Assembly: GCA_007922305.1 (NCBI GenBank)
Contig: ML677366.1
Span: forward strand, 12,554,881 to 12,618,880
Length of the DNA stretch: 64,000 nucleotides
Direction: 5' to 3'
Source of the DNA: Dermatemys mawii
Taxonomy: Eukaryota; Chordata; Testudines; Dermatemydidae
In this document: positions 61,146 through 64,000 of the stretch, piece after piece
Position numbering within the stretch: position 1 is the stretch's first letter
Layout: each line of letters opens with the position of its first letter
Program-made: the position numbers and the translations under genes
Notes under the pieces: model-generated
Seen by the model: the letters and a program-made list of their open reading frames with translations, nothing else
Told to the model about the DNA's origin: nothing
Databases searched by the model: none

Positions 61146-61716
61146 TAGAAAAAGACAAGAAAGAAAAAAAAATCCCCATGTGGAAATTGGATGGTGTGCA
61201 GCAAATGAAACATAGGGCCATACAATGAATGCTAAGAAATAATGAACAATTGCTGGTGTTTACTAAGCACTGTGGATCTTGCCAGAATAATAGCTCCTGA
61301 TCATATAATTAAAGACTGTAAGGTGATTCATACATTGGAAGTTAAGGATGTGCAGGCAGTCTTGACCTTTCCAGTACCTGACTTTTGCATGCTTCACTTT
61401 GCAAACTTGATGTTATTTTAATGCAGTGTTTTCGTATGGGTCGTGTGAGATTCCGAGTTAAACCCCTTCCTTCTGAGGTAGGTATCTCCTGTTTAATAAA
61501 ACATTAACTAATTAAGAAAAAAGCTCCTGTTTGGGTGGCAGCGAGCAGAGAGGAAAGAGAGTGCTGTGTGTTCAGAAAGACACCTGTTACATATGCATGT
61601 ACGTCTCTCTCACCTCTTGATGGGTTCTAATGCCTGGCTAATTGCATATGCTCACCAGGCAAGGCCACATCCTACAGCACTGCAGCTAGACTAATCTCCT
61701 TGCATGGTACTGGCAG

Positions 61717-61987
61717 CATAGGCACCATCTTTATGCGTTGCCGGGGGTTGATTAACCCCCATTCTGCCTCTGGCCCCAACTCCACTCCACCCCTTCCTGT
61801 CCCTGGTCTGCCCCATCCCGAGTGTTTCCTGCCCTGGCTCCTCCCCTTCCCACCCATGCGCCTTCTGCATGCTGGCGGCAGGTGGGAGGCACTGGGTGGG
61901 GGGGTAGGAGCTAATCAGGATGCTGCTGGTGGGTGCTGAGCTCCCATTATTTTTTTTTCTGTGGATGCTCCAGCCCCGGAGCCTATG
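61717..61987. mobile_element. MITE, 271 bp, perfect 8-bp target duplication
   Basis: The ends are CATAGGCACC and GGAGCCTATG (7-bp perfect terminal inverted repeat, 9 of 10 overall). The flanks are ACTGGCAG on both sides (61709-61716 and 61988-61995), a perfect 8-bp duplication that points to the hAT superfamily. The inside is C-rich on the left and has 'gggtgctgagctcccatta' and a T run on the right. Non-coding. Confidence 0.9.
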
Positions 61988-62255
61988 ACTGGCAGAGCTG
62001 CACATGCAGGTAAGGAAAGAGCTAAGGAATCATGGCATGGGCCTTGTGCTGGTGGATACCTTTCAGCTCCTGTTGTTTTTTCCAACACCACAGAATTTCC
62101 AGAGCTCACCACACCTGGACTGATCCGGAGACCCAGTTCCAAGCAGGGCACATTGCGTATCTCTGCTGACAATGTTTCCCTGTGTAGTTCTAAACCAAAG
62201 ACACTAGTTCTCTCAGTCACTGATAGGGCCCCCATCACCAAAGAATCTGAGGAGC

Positions 62256-63016
62256 TGTGATGGGATGTCGACCCCCACACAAGACCTCAGTGGGTTAATG
62301 TGGGCCAGGATGTTGTCCCTGGGGTGGAGCCAGGGCTTGATAGGCCTGACGGCAGATGAAGCCCACCTGGGATAGGAGTGTAAAGCCAGGAAGTACAAGC
62401 AGGAGGCGGCTGAAGGGGTGAGGTCTGCACTTACTTTCTGAAGGGAAAGGGAGTTGGTCAGGGACAAGGAGGGAATCCAGGAGAAGCGAAAGCTCTGAGG
62501 GGCCTGTCCTGGATTAGGGAGTCTGGCAAGGGGTTCAGAAGGGTGAAGTAGCCACAGAGAGTGGAGGAATCTCTGGTGGTAAACACAGAGATAGGCAAAG
62601 ATATAGACTAAATGGGGCAGGAAGGAGCCCAGGGAAACAACAGTCTCTCAGATTGAGCAGACCTAGGTTGCTAGTCGTAGGATCCAGGGCTGGAACATGG
62701 AGTAGTGGGCAGGCCTGGGTTCCCCTACTAGCCCCTGACAAAGCTGCACAGGATCTGGAGTTGAAAGAGAAGATGGTCTGAAATGGCATATAGATATTGT
62801 ACCGTGGGATTTTCCTACTCTGGAAGGTGAGGACTATAGAGTGACCTGGCCAGAGGGCTGCGTCATGAAGAAGGAGCACTCTGAGTCATGAAGATAGTGA
62901 TGGGGTTATATCATGAATAACCCACAAAAGAGAGTGCTAGATGGTGTGAGGGAGGTGGTAATTCCCAGACCCAGTCACAAGGCGGGACATCTGGGGTGAG
63001 TGGGAACCCCTTCACA
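62256..63016 (+). mobile_element. LTR-like interspersed repeat
   Basis: Begins TGTGATGGG and ends CCCCTTCACA, so TG...CA with a partial terminal inversion. The body ('gacctcagtgggttaatgtg', 'ggagccagggcttgatagg', 'gaaggtgaggactatagagt') matches a repeat I remember from turtle sequences. No clear TATA box, AATAAA or flanking duplication (GGAGC versus ATGCC), so the LTR status is uncertain. Confidence 0.4.
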
Positions 63017-63019
63017 ATG

Positions 63020-63195
63020 CCTCACAATCTTCTTAAATGTATTTATCGCCTGTGAGGTAGGGCATGCTATTATGCCCATTTTACAGATAAGAAGCCGAGG
63101 CACAGAGACTAAATAACGTGCCCGAGGTCACATAGGAATTCAGTGGCAGAGCATTAAATTGAACCCAAATCGCAGGCTAGCATCTAAACCACTGG
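63020..63195 (-). repeat. MIR SINE
   Basis: 'attatgcccattttacagat', 'aagaagccgaggcacagaga', 'gcccgaggtcacatagg' and 'gcagagcattaaattgaacc' form a reverse-complement MIR. Confidence 0.88.
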
Positions 63196-63902
63196 TGCAC
63201 CCTCCCTCTCTATACCCTCATGGCAGGCTGCAAGGCTCTGCTGGAAGGGATACCCAGGGACATTTCTAAGTAACTATTCCTCCCGCCCCGCCCCGCCATG
63301 CCCCCAACACCCAGACTAGCTTGTTTTCTGGCTTTGCCAATATATTAAAGTTATTGAATGGTTGTATTATTAAATGGTAGAAGATATGCGAATTAACAGA
63401 TTCCCTTAGCATATTATCTACACTGGAAAACAAAATCAATAAAAGGAAGCAACACATTTCCCGATGGTTAGTACAATTATGAACAAAGAGCCATTTGCAA
63501 TGACAGTGCAGCCAAAGGATGAAATTGTGTGGGTGTTTGGGATGAAACGTTAACACGGGACATGCAAGAGCTCAGGGAACTTTGCATCCGAGTACGGTAG
63601 TGTTCCCTCATCCAAAATGTATCCACTCTCAGTGGGGTGCTGCATTTGTGTGGAGCCTGATAGTGCAAATAGTACCAGGTACAGCATTTTCTAGAGTGAT
63701 TAATCCCATGATCAGGTAAGGGTTTACAGGATCAGGCTCACCGTTTGCAGAGGCTTTGGATGAAAGGAACTACAGAGAAGTTACATGTTACTACATCTTG
63801 CTGGAGCTGACCTCTGTGGTATTTATTCAGTCACAAGGACGTGAATGAAAGACAAAAAATAGTGTGAGTGCACAGGGAAAAATCCTGTTTAAGAGACTCC
63901 CT

Positions 63903-64000
63903 TCAGGCAGGGACAGATTATGGTTTTGTGGGGCCCTGGGCTAGAGCAAGTGGGGGCCCCTTAAAGCTCCCGGGCGCTCCTGCTGGGGAAATGGGGCTGG
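63903..64000 (+). mobile_element. Repeat fragment cut by window end
   Basis: 'aggcagggacagattatggt' and 'gtggggccctgggctagagc' resemble the start of a GC-rich turtle DNA-transposon family. The rest lies outside the window, so ends and target duplication cannot be checked. Confidence 0.35.

Overview
The window looks like reptile nuclear DNA, most likely from a turtle, with a crocodilian as the second choice. The evidence is a tetrapod neurotrophin-receptor gene embedded in CR1 LINE fragments, MIR-type SINE fossils, Penelope-like retroelements, hAT-type miniature elements with 8-bp target duplications, and solo LTRs of kinds I associate with testudine genomes. The species assignment rests on remembered repeat families and not on a database search. 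No bacterial, phage or plasmid features were seen.

The only protein-coding gene I can support is NTRK3 (TrkC) on the minus strand. Its last two coding exons lie at 44353-44195 (53 codons, from the activation-loop exit to kinase subdomain IX) and 40780-40595 (61 codons plus stop, ending in the YLDILG tail that carries the PLC-gamma docking tyrosine). Both have correct splice sites and are joined in phase 0. Sequence above 44354 is intron running off the window. Sequence below 40594 is 3' UTR followed by gene desert. The preceding constitutive kinase exon and the alternative kinase-insert exon were not found.

Layout: 1-24 kb is repeat-rich, apparently gene-free DNA (Penelope remnant at 6.0-6.7 kb, solo LTR at 10.55-11.68 kb, a composite of MITE, CR1, antisense LTR, 5S-like fragment and inverted repeat at 12.5-14.7 kb, CR1 pieces at 15-18 kb, simple repeats at 18-19 kb). 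The 24.3-40.6 kb stretch may be one very long NTRK3 3' UTR or short UTR plus desert; it holds a hAT MITE, two larger CR1 fragments and a head-to-head Penelope foldback. The 40.6-64 kb stretch is NTRK3 exons and introns with MIRs, a solo LTR with a perfect 5-bp target duplication, three TIR elements with 8-bp target duplications, and low-copy tandem repeats.

The most interesting structures are the hammerhead-ribozyme-like cores inside both Penelope-derived sequences, the head-to-head Penelope foldback, a perfect 35-bp inverted repeat beside a 5S-rRNA-like fragment, and a candidate distal NTRK3 polyadenylation site about 16 kb past the stop codon. Almost all open reading frames of 60-165 codons appear to be chance frames or transposon debris.
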